From Atriophallophorus winterbourni (taxonomy: Eukaryota; Platyhelminthes; Trematoda; Plagiorchiida; Microphallidae), in the NCBI GenBank assembly GCA_013407085.1, contig JACCGJ010024172.1, positions 1 through 64,000 of the forward strand: a stretch of DNA of 64,000 nucleotides, in the 5' to 3' direction. Positions 1 through 12,000 of the stretch are shown here, one piece after another. Made by a program: the position numbers and the translations under genes. Numbering within the stretch: position 1 is the first letter of the stretch; the number at the start of each line of letters is the position of its first letter. The notes beneath the pieces are model-generated. The model did no database searches. It was not told the origin of the DNA and saw only the letters and a program-made list of their open reading frames with translations.

Positions 1-1110
1 GAGATTTCTCATAATATAAGATTCACCGGGAACAAATTTAAGTTTCACTACTTTTGGTCGATTAAGAGAGTCGATCAGAAGCACTACGTGCTCACACATA
101 CCCAGTGGATTCTCAAAGTTACAACAAGGAAGTTAACTAAATAGAATCCCACTCAGCACTTCTGATTAAACCTTACCGTTAGACATCCATGATAAAACCT
201 TTGGGTGTAAGTTTACTTAGGCATCACCAAATTCAGTGGTCTAATTGCTATACGTGGTGTATATTCACCTAGATCCGATACAAACGAGGATAGTCAAGGT
301 CGTTTAACACGTGAGCTTTAAGAAAGCTATCCAATCAGTCATGATTCAGATCAATGATAAGATACTGTTATTCAGAGTCACGAATGACATTTACATAATT
401 TAATGTACCGATAACCATGGTGTTTACATTAGATCTATTTATAAAGAACTTGTTACAACCATAGCGAAAACACAGACACCTTTGTTTTAGCTAAAAGTGA
501 TTATCATTTCATTGTTCGTCATGAAACCCAAACATGTACAATTTACAAGTCATAGCGTTGATTTAAGCCATCTTATAGTGTTAACATGGGGTATTTGATT
601 GTCTCACGAAGCAAATAAGCTGTTGACAAAATCCTCTTTGATTGTGTATAGATCTCCAATTTCTAGTGTTCAGCACGAATGCGTGCATAGGTTAGTTAAT
701 ATTATTGTGATACAATATTTAAGGAGATTTTTCATAGTTTCTCAAACTTAATCTAATTAGACATACGTTTATATATGTGAGCCACAGAGTCATCCAATCT
801 TGACCATGTACATGGGGCGCGGCCGTTGCAATTAATATTTCAGCACATTTATCTCTTTATGTCATCAACTAACCCTTTTGTTTTTCTGAAATATTTTAAC
901 ACGCTTCTTTGTGAACCAATGATATTCTACGTCCCACGGTCTTCAAATCCGTGCACTGTAACTAAAAGTCCTTTGTATTGTGCGCCAATATTATCGTTTG
1001 CTTTCATATCGCACAACACATAGAAAAGGATGTCAAAGTTTTTATACGTTCCTATTGTGAATGAGAATGGTAATGTTGGTTATTCTATTTTATATTACAT
1101 TGATTCTCAA
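1..1110. other. AT-rich stretch, nothing recognised
   Basis: No open frame with splice support, no tRNA-like fold and no repeat I could match elsewhere in the window. The only open frame here (from 826, 65 codons) has a composition typical of chance AT-rich sequence. Confidence 0.5.
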
Positions 1111-1129
1111 TCCTTTTGTTTTGTCGAAC

Positions 1130-1300
1130 ACTACGCCGTGATCATCCGAGTTGGTTTTCCCTTTGGCCGCCGCTAGCTGCCGCGAGGGCGGCCATCGTCT
1201 TCCAGCCAACCGGCTGCGCATTCACACAAGGACCTGTGTACAATCATCCAGCGACCCAGCTGCGCATTAACCACAGGACCTGTCCACAACATTCTAATGT
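1130..1300. repeat. GC-rich patch with imperfect 46-bp tandem duplication
   Basis: The sequence GCTGCGCATT begins at 1,213 and again at 1,259. In both copies it is followed by a C/A-rich spacer and AGGACCTGT, giving two imperfect 46-bp units. The patch starts with a GGCCGCCGCTAGCTGCC stretch and is markedly more GC-rich than its surroundings. An open frame runs across it (1,116-1,571) but looks like a by-product of the GC content. Confidence 0.5.
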
Positions 1301-1484
1301 ACTGAGTAACTTACCAGCTACGGCTGTGCATCATTTCATACACCTTTGTATTTCGACTTCTGGAGTTCTCATTTGGTGTGCGTGCTATCATTGTGCTTGT
1401 GGTAAACTGAAGCTTTACCACAACCGCTACAGCAGTTTTTGTATTTTGATCTTTGGAATTTTCGTTGTGCAGGTCGGAGAAAAT

Positions 1485-1838
1485 TTAAATAAATACAGAA
1501 ACAACACGATGTGGCAAAAGCTCGAAGGCGGAAAATTCGCCAATTTCCATCTCAAAGCTAGATATCGGTAGTAGATGAAACCGAAGCTGTATTGGACTTG
1601 AATACTTGATTGGTGAATCAATCCTTCCATAAAACGTAACCATGCTCTTCAATTGTGTTCTAGAAATTTGTGTGGAAGATTTAATAATATTGACTAACAA
1701 TCTCTTCAAACGAATAATGCCTTTTTTGCTTATTTTTCTATCAGATTGATGTGAATGCTCACCGTGATAAGTTAACCAAGCGCTAATTGGTTTGAATTCC
1801 TCCAAGGTTGACAGAAGGCTTCTTAATGATAAGGTCAA
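1485..1838 (-). pseudogene. Fragment of gypsy-type pol (RT thumb / RNase H entry), degenerate
   Basis: A 117-codon frame contains KISKKGIIRLKRLLVNI followed by KSSTQISRTQLKSMVTF. This follows the pattern of the gypsy RT palm-thumb transition (G-x-I-x-x-x-G-I ... T-x-x-x-L-K/R-S-x-x-G-F-x-x-Y-x-x-F-I), although the usual Gly-Tyr-Tyr and Phe-Ile residues are eroded. No flanking LTRs or other pol motifs were recognised. A chance match cannot be excluded. Confidence 0.4.
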
Positions 1839-1839
1839 T

Positions 1840-3734
1840 TCAGAGGTGTTGGTTGGCGTGCTACATTGTTATGTTCTCTGTCTGACAAAGGTTCTGTACC
1901 AGAACGGAATGGTTATCCAAATATGTTTAAGTGATTACATACAGGTTGTTTTCAATAATGGCCACACAATCCATCTCAAACATGAACAATTCAATCAAGG
2001 GAAGCTTACTTTTCGTTAATTCTCCAGCTTGACCACTTGAAAAATTTTTATTGAGAAATATCCATCATTTGTAAACGCTGAACTCTTATTGATCTTATTA
2101 TTTTCCTTTATTTATGTAATTCATGACGAAATTTTTTATCTTCATCTACTAAACACCTTTTCTTTCTTTTAATTGCAAAATGCGAGCTCCATATAAAATT
2201 CATTATTAGCAGGCATGCAAGGATTTATCTTAACTAATAGCTGTTTCGTATTGATTGCACTTTTTCCGAGTGTTTTTATACAATTTTCTCTCCACTATGA
2301 ATACACCATCGGTCCAAAACATAATCCAAGCAATTGCTATCACAAGCAATCTTTGATTTTCGAAAATGATCGAATTCACTGCATGCGGATCATCACCGTA
2401 CTATCTCTATCTGATACACGAAATCGACCGTCGGATGTGTGCGATGGAGATAATCTTTCATAACCATTGGTATAACCCAATTTACATATTTTTGGGCGCA
2501 TGTGCTCGGATATCTTTGTCATGCCAAACTTATCTAACACTGGATTATAAGCTTAAGTTGTTAAAGTTTGCAGCAGCTTCCCATTTGCTTGTTACATTAC
2601 ATTGCTTCACTTTCGGGCAAAATGTAATAGATTTGATATCACGTTCAATAATTAAACAAACATATGTAACCCAGCGACAACGCAAACGAAACCGAGTTCA
2701 CGGAACAAAGTTTGACCCGAATTTAGCGCAATGTTCAGCTCGTTTAAGACATCCCATCTATAATACTGCTCAAAGCATTGAGCGGCGAAAGTTGTTCATA
2801 TTAAGCAAAAAGTACTGAAGATAGTTTAGTTTTTAGTAACCATCTTCCGCAAAGTATGAAAATTAGTCTGTTTTAGCGTCTACTCGCACTTTTGTTGTTG
2901 TATGAGATCATTTTCTACAGTATACTTGAACACTGGCACACAAGTTCGCAACTTATCTGCTATTAATTCTATTATTAATACTCTATACATCCAAAGCATT
3001 TTGCCAGCCTGACACTTGCGGATTAAAATTGCGCAAACGTTAATTTTTTAAAAAAATTGAAGGCTGCTTTCTATTTCATAACTTTATCCGCGAACGCTTT
3101 TCCCACTAATGTAACTCAACATAATGCTAATTGGTCAATCCAATATTATGAGCAATTTAGAATGTCGTGGCTGAGAGCGTTGAGAATAATCCAGAAATAT
3201 GGTCGTCCCTTTTCAAATTACTATCGAAATGCCACTTTATATATAGGGCCCCCACTATGTATTTTGCTTGATGTTTCTGCTTCAGTTTTAAACATGAAGT
3301 ACAAATTTTGTTGCATATATTTAAAAGACATTATACAGTTTTCATAACAATGTTACGATAAAATATGTACAATCACTCATCACCAACCATAAATCTTCAA
3401 TACTGTCCGGTCGCATCAAGGAGCACTTCGAATTCGTTCGACAGAAGCAACTGGTCGAAAAATGGAATATAATTTTAATCGTATTATTTAAACTGGTACT
3501 TTATCACTTACTGCGAAATCTTAGTTCTGAGAGCTACACAGACGAATCGACCTACAGACATTTAGCATAACAAATAAATCACATAAAAATTTCAACTAAA
3601 CGAAATGTGTGAGCAGAGTGATTGCTCCTATTGCCAGATTCATCTGACGCATGAATTAATAATTTCGGTTACAGGTACGTCAATCACCATCCAAACTAAA
3701 AAAAGCATTTTTTCTTCAAAATGCAATTTCATAG
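1840..3734. other. No supported gene; possible retroelement debris
   Basis: Two long plus-strand frames overlap here (2,215-2,463 and 2,366-2,818), neither with recognisable motifs or splice signals. The segment lies upstream, in minus orientation, of the gypsy-like fragment at 1,485-1,838 and may be more of the same element. 2,820-3,734 shows nothing. Confidence 0.35.
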
Positions 3735-3953
3735 CTATCCACTAGTAATTCGAAAATGATTTTCAAGTTTAGATTTGGATAAAAAATCAACTGGTGTCAT
3801 TACATTTTTTAACGAATTTATTACTTTTGAGAAATCGCTACCGAATGTCTTCCCCAATTGTTGATGATCGTTAGGAGTTACGACAAACATTACTTTAGAC
3901 AGTGTGCTTGCGTGTATTACTCGTAGATTTTCTAAGATTACCACGTGAAATAA
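3735..3953 (-). CDS. Possible last exon of the RhoGEF gene
   Basis: An excellent acceptor (CCATATCTACAG/TTA) opens a 72-codon frame ending in TAG. It reads LFHVVILENLRVIHASTL then SKVMFVVTPNDHQQLG and ends FRITSG. It starts in phase 0, the phase left by the donor at 4,716, about 760 nt upstream. Its composition is protein-like and unlike the surrounding AT-rich intron. If the TGA at 4,719 is a true stop this is 3' UTR or part of another isoform. No domain is recognised. Confidence 0.45.
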   Translation of the reverse strand, partial: LFHVVILENLRVIHASTLSKVMFVVTPNDHQQLGKTFGSDFSKVINSLKNVMTPVDFLSKSKLENHFRITSG

Positions 3954-6013
3954 CTGTAGATATGGCAAATTCAGCATAGGAAATAACACGACAAATGCTG
4001 TCCATCTAATGCGATATTAACAAATTCAAGTTGTAATAAATAATGCCCATTTGCAAGCATTTCCATCACACAACCAACGACTGGTTTCGTGCTGCTTACA
4101 CTCATCAGGTAGGGACAGTAAGATAGGGTAGTGGGGTGTGTGATGGAAATGAATGCAAATGAGCATTTTGGTTCATGGTTATGGGTTTAACCCCATTATA
4201 CTTCAGTTTGGAAACAGGTGATTGAATAGGTTGGTCGTACCAGCCTCATCGAACAGTGGCATACAAGCACTACTTGTTCAATTTTTAACACATTTAAATC
4301 AATACAAGAAATACGCTGATCACATTTTATATCCTAGAATGACACCGAAAATAATCAATCGAGATCTACATGTAGATAATACTTGTAATATTTCAAATTA
4401 ATACAGCTCAAATACTGAATAGAAAGACAAAATTTGGAATATTATTGGACGAAAATTTAATGAAATAATTTTTTCGGAACTTATAAACAGACATTTTTTA
4501 AACTATCTTCTATCAACAATAGATAATGTCGAACTTATGGAAACGATTAAAGCTTATGCTGATTAAATTTTTATAGGATCTGGTAAAAAGTCATACTTGA
4601 ACTTTTCACAAGTTTCCTTGTTTATGATATCCGTCACCAAGAGTTGAAAATAGACGAAATTCAACAAACAAATAACATGAATAATAAAACAATGGATGGA
4701 CTGTAAACATTTTACCTTTCATCGGTCCAATGAATGTTCAACGTTAGAACGCCGGAGACATTGGGAATCCACTTCTGCAAGCCTTGAACACGGGGCATGA
4801 AGAATCGGAGACAATGGCGGCGAGAACATTTGCTGATTCGATACATCTACTACTTTTTGGACTGAGGAGTCATCACCACACCTTCTGCAATTTAATTTCA
4901 TTTGAAGATTTTCATTTCCATGTATATCAACACTGCTGAAATTATTTTCCTCCGTATCGTTCGAAGCAGCTGTTTCAAAGTTTCTTTTATTTAAATTTTC
5001 AGAGTATTTCGTCAAATTCTCCGGACAGCTAGTCGAACTCGTGGGCTCCCGATTTACAGATAATTGATCCGATTTCACTTTTGATTTTGATAGAGTGTTT
5101 TGACAGGAAGAAGTCAACCTTTCAGTTTCTTCTACCGATTGGTCGAAAGCGTTTATAAAACTAGGTGGAGAGGTCAACGAAGAAGATGAAATTGAAACTG
5201 GCTGCGAGTCTAGGGGCGATTCTGACTCAGTTGTCTTAACTGACTTGTACGGGATCGCTTTACCGTGAACGTTGGTCGGATAGTCTACGTACGTTTCACA
5301 AAGTTTGAACTTGATCTTTACTTGAAGCATTCGTTGACTCTCACGCAAATAGTGTAGCCATTCTTGCTGCATGACGTAACAACATTATGAATCATTTAAA
5401 ATTAAATGAAATTTATTTCAATTACTTCAATTTTATTCGACTCAGATCAAATGCAATGGTCTAGAGAGCAGGCAGCCGTACAAAAATCACAGAATATTAT
5501 AGGAACTACGACCAATGTAAGAAACGAAAACAGGATCGGTTGTCTTACAGAGCAATTTAACAATAAGGTAAAACCCATGGCGAAAAATTTGCTTTAGGTT
5601 GCACAGTGGGGTGACATGTGTAGATTTACGACAAAAATGTCATCAACAGTAAAGTATTGAGTGAGGTGCCATCAGAGACAATACATGAATCTTTCTCTTA
5701 TGCAAGCCCGTAGATTAAATCCAAATCGCAAAAAGTGATTTGTGGTACTCAAAATATTGTAAAACAAAATCAAATCCTCACAGAGACGACAACGTGGAAA
5801 ATCAAATAAGTTTGAGATAACGATTCACTCATTGTAGGGTTTCCAGGCGGTGTCCGGCGACAGGATTTCTAACTCGATTATATATTCTTTGTAAAGTCTC
5901 AACATCATTGGTTGAATAATAGCTATATACATGTTTCATGAATAAACTATTAAATTTGAACTTTTTCTTGCACCTACTTATACAAAAAATGATTTCACAC
6001 ATTGAATCGGAAT

Positions 6014-6055
<42 letters not shown>

Positions 6056-9000
6056 TATCGATTGGTATATATGACACTCGATGTTGATTGTCGGATTATT
6101 GCACCCATCCTCGAATCTTTTTTTCAGATACTCACAACCAAATCGACTAAACAATAATACAAAACTTACTGCGAAAGGAACTCAGCATGGATTCACTAAA
6201 TCGACCGGAGGACAACAGATAAAATAAGGCCAGTAAAATCATATCGGTAGTTTTTCTTCACAAAATTACTTAGTGGCCCAGTATGTTATCTCTAGTTCAT
6301 AAGGAAAATACCACAGTGCCTTAAATTGATGCGATTTTATTTTCAAATATTTTATCGAGCGAATGGCGGTAAACGAATGGGAGGCATTTCGAATCGGCTA
6401 AATTTTATTTCAATAAAACCTAGAGTTCCTATCAACGAAATTATTTAGCATTACGAGTAATATAACCGCGTAGTCTTATTTAATAGAACTTGTTTAAAAC
6501 GAGTGGTCAACACAAATCCAATTTCAATCACAAATCGAACATGATCTGTGTAATCCGTGCGATTTTTAGAGGCCAAGCCGACTCAGCATATATTAAATAT
6601 ACCGCAGATAACCAAGGTTCTTCCAAACTAACATAACCAATAAGTGCAAGCTGTGTGTTGATGTTTTTCAGTGATGAAATATTTTTAGGAAGAAATTAAG
6701 CAGCTCAAATATAATTAAAGATCTAAGTCCTCTGAAGGCAGGCCAAAACGAGAAAAACGTTTAAAATGACAAAATGTCTGTAAATGATCAAGATAAAATC
6801 CAAGATAATCGATACAAGACAGATTCCGTCTGAACTGAAACTATTTAATCTATTTGTCCCTCAGGTACATAGGGAAATTTTATACGATTTTATGGCAAAA
6901 AGTAAATATCTCTACAAATCGTAACATATAAGTTCAATCCGTTTTTCAATTAGCGTTCAAGAGAAATAAATTCATAGTTATAAACTACTCATCCTTTTTA
7001 TCGGCTGGAGCGAAATAATTTCTTGTTAATGTGATGACGAGAGAAAAAATGGCAACCTATTACTGAGATCGTGTTTTTTAAGAGTATTATGATTCTCATC
7101 AGCACGTGTGGAAACATGGTCACCCAGTATGAAGGCTTATTTCATTTAATTCTGTTTCTTTGTGATGCCGCAACATCTGAATTTAAACTTTCGCCGGTAA
7201 TCGGCACATACTAAATCAAAGCTAAGACTACAGTATGAGTGCATTTGCTGCAGCCTAATATAACGAAATCTTCTACTATAAGAGTAGTCATCCCATTCAA
7301 CATGCTGAAGAAATCTGTCGGGTTGAAACGGTGAAGATATTCAGGGCGAAATCAGCTAAGAATTATTTCAATGTTACAAGTTAAATCAAAAAAGCAATGC
7401 CTCATGTTTAATGATTGCAGTTGATATTCAATACCCTATATCTTCAAATTTTACTCGACGTTAAATACCACTGCTTAAAATCGATTTCGGAATCCAACGA
7501 ATTTTACGCATAACAACATTCGCATTTTTTATTTATTACTTTAGCGTTGCATGAACTGTTTGTCGTATCAGAGGGGGGATGCAAAATACCTTCCGATTAA
7601 TTTGAATGAGTTAGGTCGACAAACCTTGACACGAAAACTTTATCAGCTCAAACGTAAAACCTACCTTAGTCGAAACATTGGGTGTCTGGATTGTATAGAC
7701 GGCAGTGAGTTGTTGAAATCGGTTGATTATTATCAGGACAAAAGCGCATCGAAGTCCATTAGCTGTGATAAATGAACACAGAGATGATAGAGTTGATCAT
7801 GCAAATAACTGTGAGACAGTTTGGTATTGCAGTAGCATGGATAGGTTCAATAGTTGCGAACATATAATCACATAAATGTATTCGGTGTTTCAAAAGTTAA
7901 TCGATATCCGTTTACAAAACTTCGCTGTTTAGATTTCAAGCTTCAGTAAAGTAGTCCAGGTAAAATAGGTTCTGAGAAGTATACAAAATGCAATAAAAAT
8001 ATCACATTTTGCGTATACTTCACAAAATGCACACAAAGTAAACACTCTGATCGCCCCTCCGTCTTGGGTTTTGTGCTGAAATCGAAAGAACTGTCTGTCA
8101 AAGCGATCAGATTCCAGGATCAGCTTGGACTTAGTAACAATTCAGAAATTTAGTTTGACTATGTTTGTTGTAATCAGCAATCGCTTGATGTGAGTGAGGC
8201 AGTGCACCCAGTAGATGAATTTTCCCTAAGTGTAACACTTATATAGATTCAGTAATGGTTACAAAGGCCCCGAATCACAATAGGACGAAATTTTATACTT
8301 CCTGAAACTGAAGATTGACGAGAAATCGCAGATCTTTCCTAAAATATCCGAACATGAAATTCGTTTTTGTTGTTCGCAGCACAGCAACATTTTTGATAGC
8401 ATTGATGCGAGCAGCGTGGATGCGGCATAAAACTAGCAATACCCCACTGTATGGCAACAATTTCCTATGATACACAACAAAGTGATTTCACGTATTCGAA
8501 AGGACAAGGAAGCGCACCAAATGATGTAGCTGTCAAAATGGAACGCAACCCTAATTTACTATACAAAATCATAAATTCAAAAACAAATGTCAAACGTGGT
8601 ATTTTTGCTGTCCACAATGGCGAAAGACTCACTGAGACCGCATTGAAACTTTAAATGCTCTCGCGATTTATTAATCTAAAGTTTCACTGGTACGTTTTAA
8701 GTAATCAGACAACGTAGGAATCGTTAAATTGTGCCAAGTTTTGTTAAGTCCAGAGATTATACCAATTCAATTGCTTAAACTGAATGTAAGAAAGTCTTCA
8801 GGTGTATATGACATCACACCGGATGTCCTCAGGTTGTCATCGTCGGCTTTGAGAACCGCCATCCAGGTATTTTAACTATTAGTTGCCTAGGGAAGTGTTA
8901 CCAAATGATTGGCGTGATTACACTTATATTCAAAGACGGTTACCGATATGACGCTGGAACGTATCATTCCGTCACACGTTCGACTGTTATTGGCAAGGTG

Positions 9001-12000
9001 ATGGAGTGTATAGTCTCAAAAATTGGTCTCAAGATTTAAAACGCGTAATTTGTTTTCGCCATCGTAGCGTTGATTTAGATCTAATCGAATCTTCTTGCGG
9101 AGTTACACGATTGAATTGAAGAGCCGAATAGAGGTAATTGCATACAGATTACATATTTAGACATTTACAAAGGTTTTGACACAGTTAATCACCGTTTGCT
9201 TCATATGATGCGTTTAGTAATATGCGATACACTCCTCTCATGGTTGTGCGACTTCTTGTCATATCGCCGGACAATAAGTGAGCTTGTATACTCTAGTATG
9301 AAATGACAAGCCTGATCCATGCTAAGTGATGCAAGCACGTTAAGATAATGTCAGCTTGTCAAGTACTATATAGATACGGAAAAGTTAAAATGTGATGGAA
9401 GTGAGACCCTAGTGTGTATTCGCACGCAGATCAATACCGGTGGAGAACCAATTTAGCACGGTGTTAGCTGCACATAAACCAAATTTTTGCGATTGCACAT
9501 CCGTAAAGAGAGTGCTATCAAATATGATTAAAACCCACCAGCGACGTCTTAAAAGGATCTGTGTTTGGTTTGGTTCTTTTTCTCCTATACATATACGAGT
9601 TACCCCCACTCATCTAATCCAAAATAGTTCTGTTCGTGGAAAACAAAAAAAATGTGAAGGCGAATCAGTTTTGCTGAACGCTGTGAAAAACTGCACATGG
9701 ATTTGGACAACATTTCAGATTTGGCTGTTGTGAATGATATGACATTTAAAGCACAAGGAAGCACGATGTTCCATCTTTCCAAGAATGTTCCAACTGAAAT
9801 CTTGACATGGAGCTTGGTGGAAAATGACCTTGGAATATGGATTATTGCAAACCTGAATAGCGCTGTTCACTGTCAGAATATATATCGAGAGCCCAGTAAA
9901 TGTTTAGGTAACTTTTGAAGAAAATTTATAGATTCTCGTTGGTTACGTTACCAAAGATAATGGACGTCTACTACCGCCCGACAATTGAGTATAGGTTAGA
10001 GGTTTAGGGTCCTTGGTTGTGGAAAGATTTTACTCTTTTCGATAAAATCTATCACAGAGCACCAACGTTAGTGATGTGCCTTCGCAATGCTCTGTACACC
10101 AAAAGATTACGGCGTCTGGGTCTATGTGACTTTAACCAAATGTGGAATCGACGCGTTTTTATTCTTGTCGATTGAATTGTGTCTAGTAAAGGACATCCAC
10201 TAGGACACTAAGAAATTGACACATGGAATTACCTTATCTCTTTACATCCCAAGATCCCGCATTGATGTTTGGCACAATGTTTCGTCGTATGTGCTATATT
10301 TTTCTGGAATTCCTTATCTCAAAACGTGGTCGACTCTCCTTGGCGGTATTTAAAGCGAAATTGATCTTATATATGCAAACAAACATCAATCGTGAGCCAT
10401 TATATACTATATTTTTTACATTTTCAATCAAAACCATAATAAAGTGGTGGTTTAAATATATTAAATTTTTTAAACTATAAATCCTTGAATCCTTGAAAAT
10501 CTTGCAATTTATTCAGAGGGCTGGTTTATGTGATTTGCAATGTTTCCAAAACTCAAAGGTTGCGCATTTTGGAAAATTTGTTTATAAATAAATCCGCACC
10601 ATACCAGATGTAAAATCGGTAGTGATTAGGGTTGGTGGATCAATTGCAAGCGTAGTCTGTCCGGTGGGTTAACCCATATCATTTTTACAGTTTTGCGCTA
10701 ATGAAAACAAAGATAAAATCAAACGAATGGACCACCGCAATCTGACAAAAAAGGGATAAACCTTTCAATGTTTATTTGAAGATTTGCTATTTTTATGAAT
10801 GGGCTAAAATATTTGGACAAGGCTCACCACTCTCTTCCGTTGGTCCAATGTCATGTATTGTGATTCGATCCAATGGGATTGGTTGTTTGTAGACAATGAA
10901 AATGCCTCCTTCGTGAAGAGTTCGTGTCGTGTTCACATTTTCAGTTAGTAATTTCTAAGAAAAACAATTCATCTCATCTTTATACATAATGCACGAATCA
11001 TTTTCAAACATGTCTCAAAGAAATTTCACACTGAGATTTTTGGCTGTGCGCCGTTTCAAATGAGCGCACAGGTTAAAGTTAGATGAGCATATACCCCTGA
11101 AATAATATTTATTTTGGTCAATTAAGTGAGGCAGTCGTATCCCATAGAAATGTGAAATTTTAAAAAAGGATTTTCTCATGTAATTTATAAATTAGTTCCA
11201 AATTATCACATAAAAATTATTACAAGTCTGTCCTAAAATATTGAGGACATTTCATTGTGTGTTCAAAATCAGAGTAGGCTGATATCTTGGATTGTTCCAA
11301 AATTTTGGCATTCAGTGCGTTACGATAATTTTAGAACCGAGTTGCAAAGGCAGGGAAGAAATTCAACTCATGAATTATTTTAATGACATTAGTTAACATC
11401 AGCCACTTGTGATGATTATTAATTATTATAAGTTTTCGCGTAGCATAATCTCGATGATTGAAAATGGCACAGTGTGTGACCTCGAAAATACATATGAATT
11501 ATCGATTAAATACGATAATCGGAACATATGAAGGGAAAAATGAACTCTTCGAAATCGATGGATAAAACGATATTCAAAGGTGGTGGTCATTCGTATCCGG
11601 ATATTTGATGCTTCTATCAGTGATCTTCAAGGTACTGGAGCGTTTGGTGTGTGAACGTTTTAACAGTCACCTTATGTTCCTAGTAAACTTGCCCGATAAA
11701 ATAAACGAATCGACAAACATTATATGATGGCATTTACGTGTATGCTTGCCACTTAGATACATCTCAAGGCTACAATCGCGTTGATCTTTCTTCACTTCAA
11801 CGAATGCTACAGGACGGTAGCTTGTGTGTTTGCGCTTGAACTCGGAAGTTTGTATAAGTTTCAAAATTTATCGAGATAGTGGCTCTAAAAACGATGTCAT
11901 ACAATTTTCATTACTCGGTTATTAATATACGAAAATAATCTGCCACATTCGGTACTGTGTAAGCTTCATTATTTGGCTAACAAATCAAAACATTGGATTA

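Noticed and set aside
5829..6077. Minus frame with an Ile-Tyr run
   Set aside because: Created by the (AT)n microsatellite; no splice or motif support.
6160..6230. Possible PH exon (minus, short segment before CGCA/GTAAGT)
   Set aside because: The frame that would fit the exon at 5,366 contains a stop.
8293..8475. Possible PH exon (minus, INAIKNVAVLRTTKTNFM)
   Set aside because: It could fit in phase, but does not resemble the last PH strands and overlaps the start of a LINE fragment.
9409..9782. Minus frames over 9.4-9.8 kb
   Set aside because: Shadows of the plus-strand LINE RT, which has recognisable motifs in order.
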